In this document: positions 7,834-8,033 of the stretch, in pieces | Position numbering within the stretch: position 1 is the stretch's first letter | Layout of the letters: every line of letters starts with the position of its first letter | Source of the DNA: Methylophaga sp. | Lineage (GTDB): Bacteria > Pseudomonadota > Gammaproteobacteria > Nitrosococcales > Methylophagaceae | Direction: 5' to 3' | DNA: 8,033 nucleotides | Assembly: GCA_014762585.1 (NCBI GenBank) | Contig: JABURN010000120.1 | Location: 1-8,033 of the forward strand | Position numbers and translations under genes: made by a program | The notes under the pieces: generated by a model | Told to the model about the DNA's origin: nothing | Database searches by the model: none | Seen by the model: only the letters and a program-made list of their open reading frames with translations

Positions 7834-7962
7834 TCTCACAACGTCAAAATTGGAACCAGATGTGTGACCAAGATTATCACGAGATTACTGCACGGTCGCC
7901 CTTCCCGTTGATGTTAAAATCAGGTAAGTTATCCCGCTTTATCCGCAGTTTAGGAGAGACTT
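7834..7962. promoter_or_regulatory. Divergent intergenic region between the binding-protein gene and fabI
   Basis: This region must carry the start signals for both divergent genes. Toward fabI, TAAAAT at 7915-7920 could be a -10 box, but no good -35 is seen at 17 bp. Toward the binding-protein gene, TAATCT occurs twice on the minus strand 11 bp apart, with no clear -35. A gapped palindrome GTGA-N9-TCAC lies at 7864-7880 and could be an operator; its spacing does not fit the CRP consensus. Confidence 0.4.
7952..7957 (+). promoter_or_regulatory. Ribosome binding site of fabI
   Basis: AGGAGA lies 5 nt before the fabI ATG, in TAGGAGAGACTT. It is the strongest Shine-Dalgarno in the window and fixes the fabI start. 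Confidence 0.8.
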
Positions 7963-8033
7963 ATGGGTTTCCTGCAAGGCAAACGCGTGTTAATTGTGGG
8001 CGTTGCCAGCCCGCGTTCCATCGCCTCCGGCAT
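7963..8033 (+). CDS. fabI: Enoyl-ACP reductase, N-terminal fragment (runs off right edge)
   Basis: Only 23 codons are visible. They read MGFLQGKRVLIVGVASPRSI and continue ASGI. This closely matches the N-terminus of FabI, the NADH-dependent enoyl-acyl-carrier-protein reductase that completes each cycle of type II fatty acid elongation. The GVAS segment belongs to the dinucleotide-binding loop, and the following Ser-Ile is conserved in FabI (SIA). A Pro-Arg pair replaces the Lys-Leu I recall at this place in E. coli and Pseudomonas. It is the only plus-strand gene and is divergent from the binding-protein gene. In Pseudomonas aeruginosa fabI also lies beside peptide-transport genes (from memory). 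Confidence 0.88.
   Translation, partial: MGFLQGKRVLIVGVASPRSIASG

Noticed and set aside
7863..7880. CRP-like site in the region upstream of fabI
   Set aside because: CRP sites have TGTGA-N6-TCACA; here the half-sites are 9 bp apart and the right half is TCACG.

Overview
The window reads as chromosomal core sequence from a gammaproteobacterium outside the enteric group, probably motile and adapted to sodium-rich water. The clues are the leuD-leuB-asd-fimV gene order (a Pseudomonas-type arrangement, from memory), a FabI N-terminus very close to the Pseudomonas/E. coli enzyme, and a stator pair that looks like Vibrio PomA/PomB. Base composition looks near 50% GC and even throughout. I see no insertion sequence, tRNA, rRNA, CRISPR array or phage gene.

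Layout. Almost everything is on the minus strand, so the genes read from right to left. At the right edge the first 23 codons of fabI (plus strand, from 7963) diverge across an intergenic region of about 130 bp from a large solute-binding lipoprotein gene (5683-7833). After a probable weak terminator come seven tightly packed minus-strand genes: pomA, pomB, a yceI-family gene, leuD, leuB, asd and the start of fimV, which runs off the left edge. Gaps in this run are only about 12 to 30 bp, and I see no terminator inside it, so it could be one long transcript, possibly with internal promoters.

Function. pomA and pomB encode the two stator subunits of a sodium-type flagellar motor. The yceI gene encodes a small exported lipid/isoprenoid-binding-type protein. 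LeuD and LeuB catalyse two successive stages of leucine synthesis, and Asd makes aspartate semialdehyde for lysine/diaminopimelate, threonine and methionine. FimV is a peptidoglycan-associated polar hub protein. The lipoprotein belongs to the oligopeptide/dipeptide-binding family (SBP_bac_5) but has an extra C-terminal membrane helix and no permease gene beside it.

Points of interest. LeuC, the obligate partner of LeuD, is not where it would be expected; the motor pair and yceI occupy that place. The binding protein appears anchored to the membrane at both ends. PomA carries Asn at position 31, where I recall Asp in Vibrio PomA. Several genes use GTG or ambiguous starts. I did not find a clear new biological system here.
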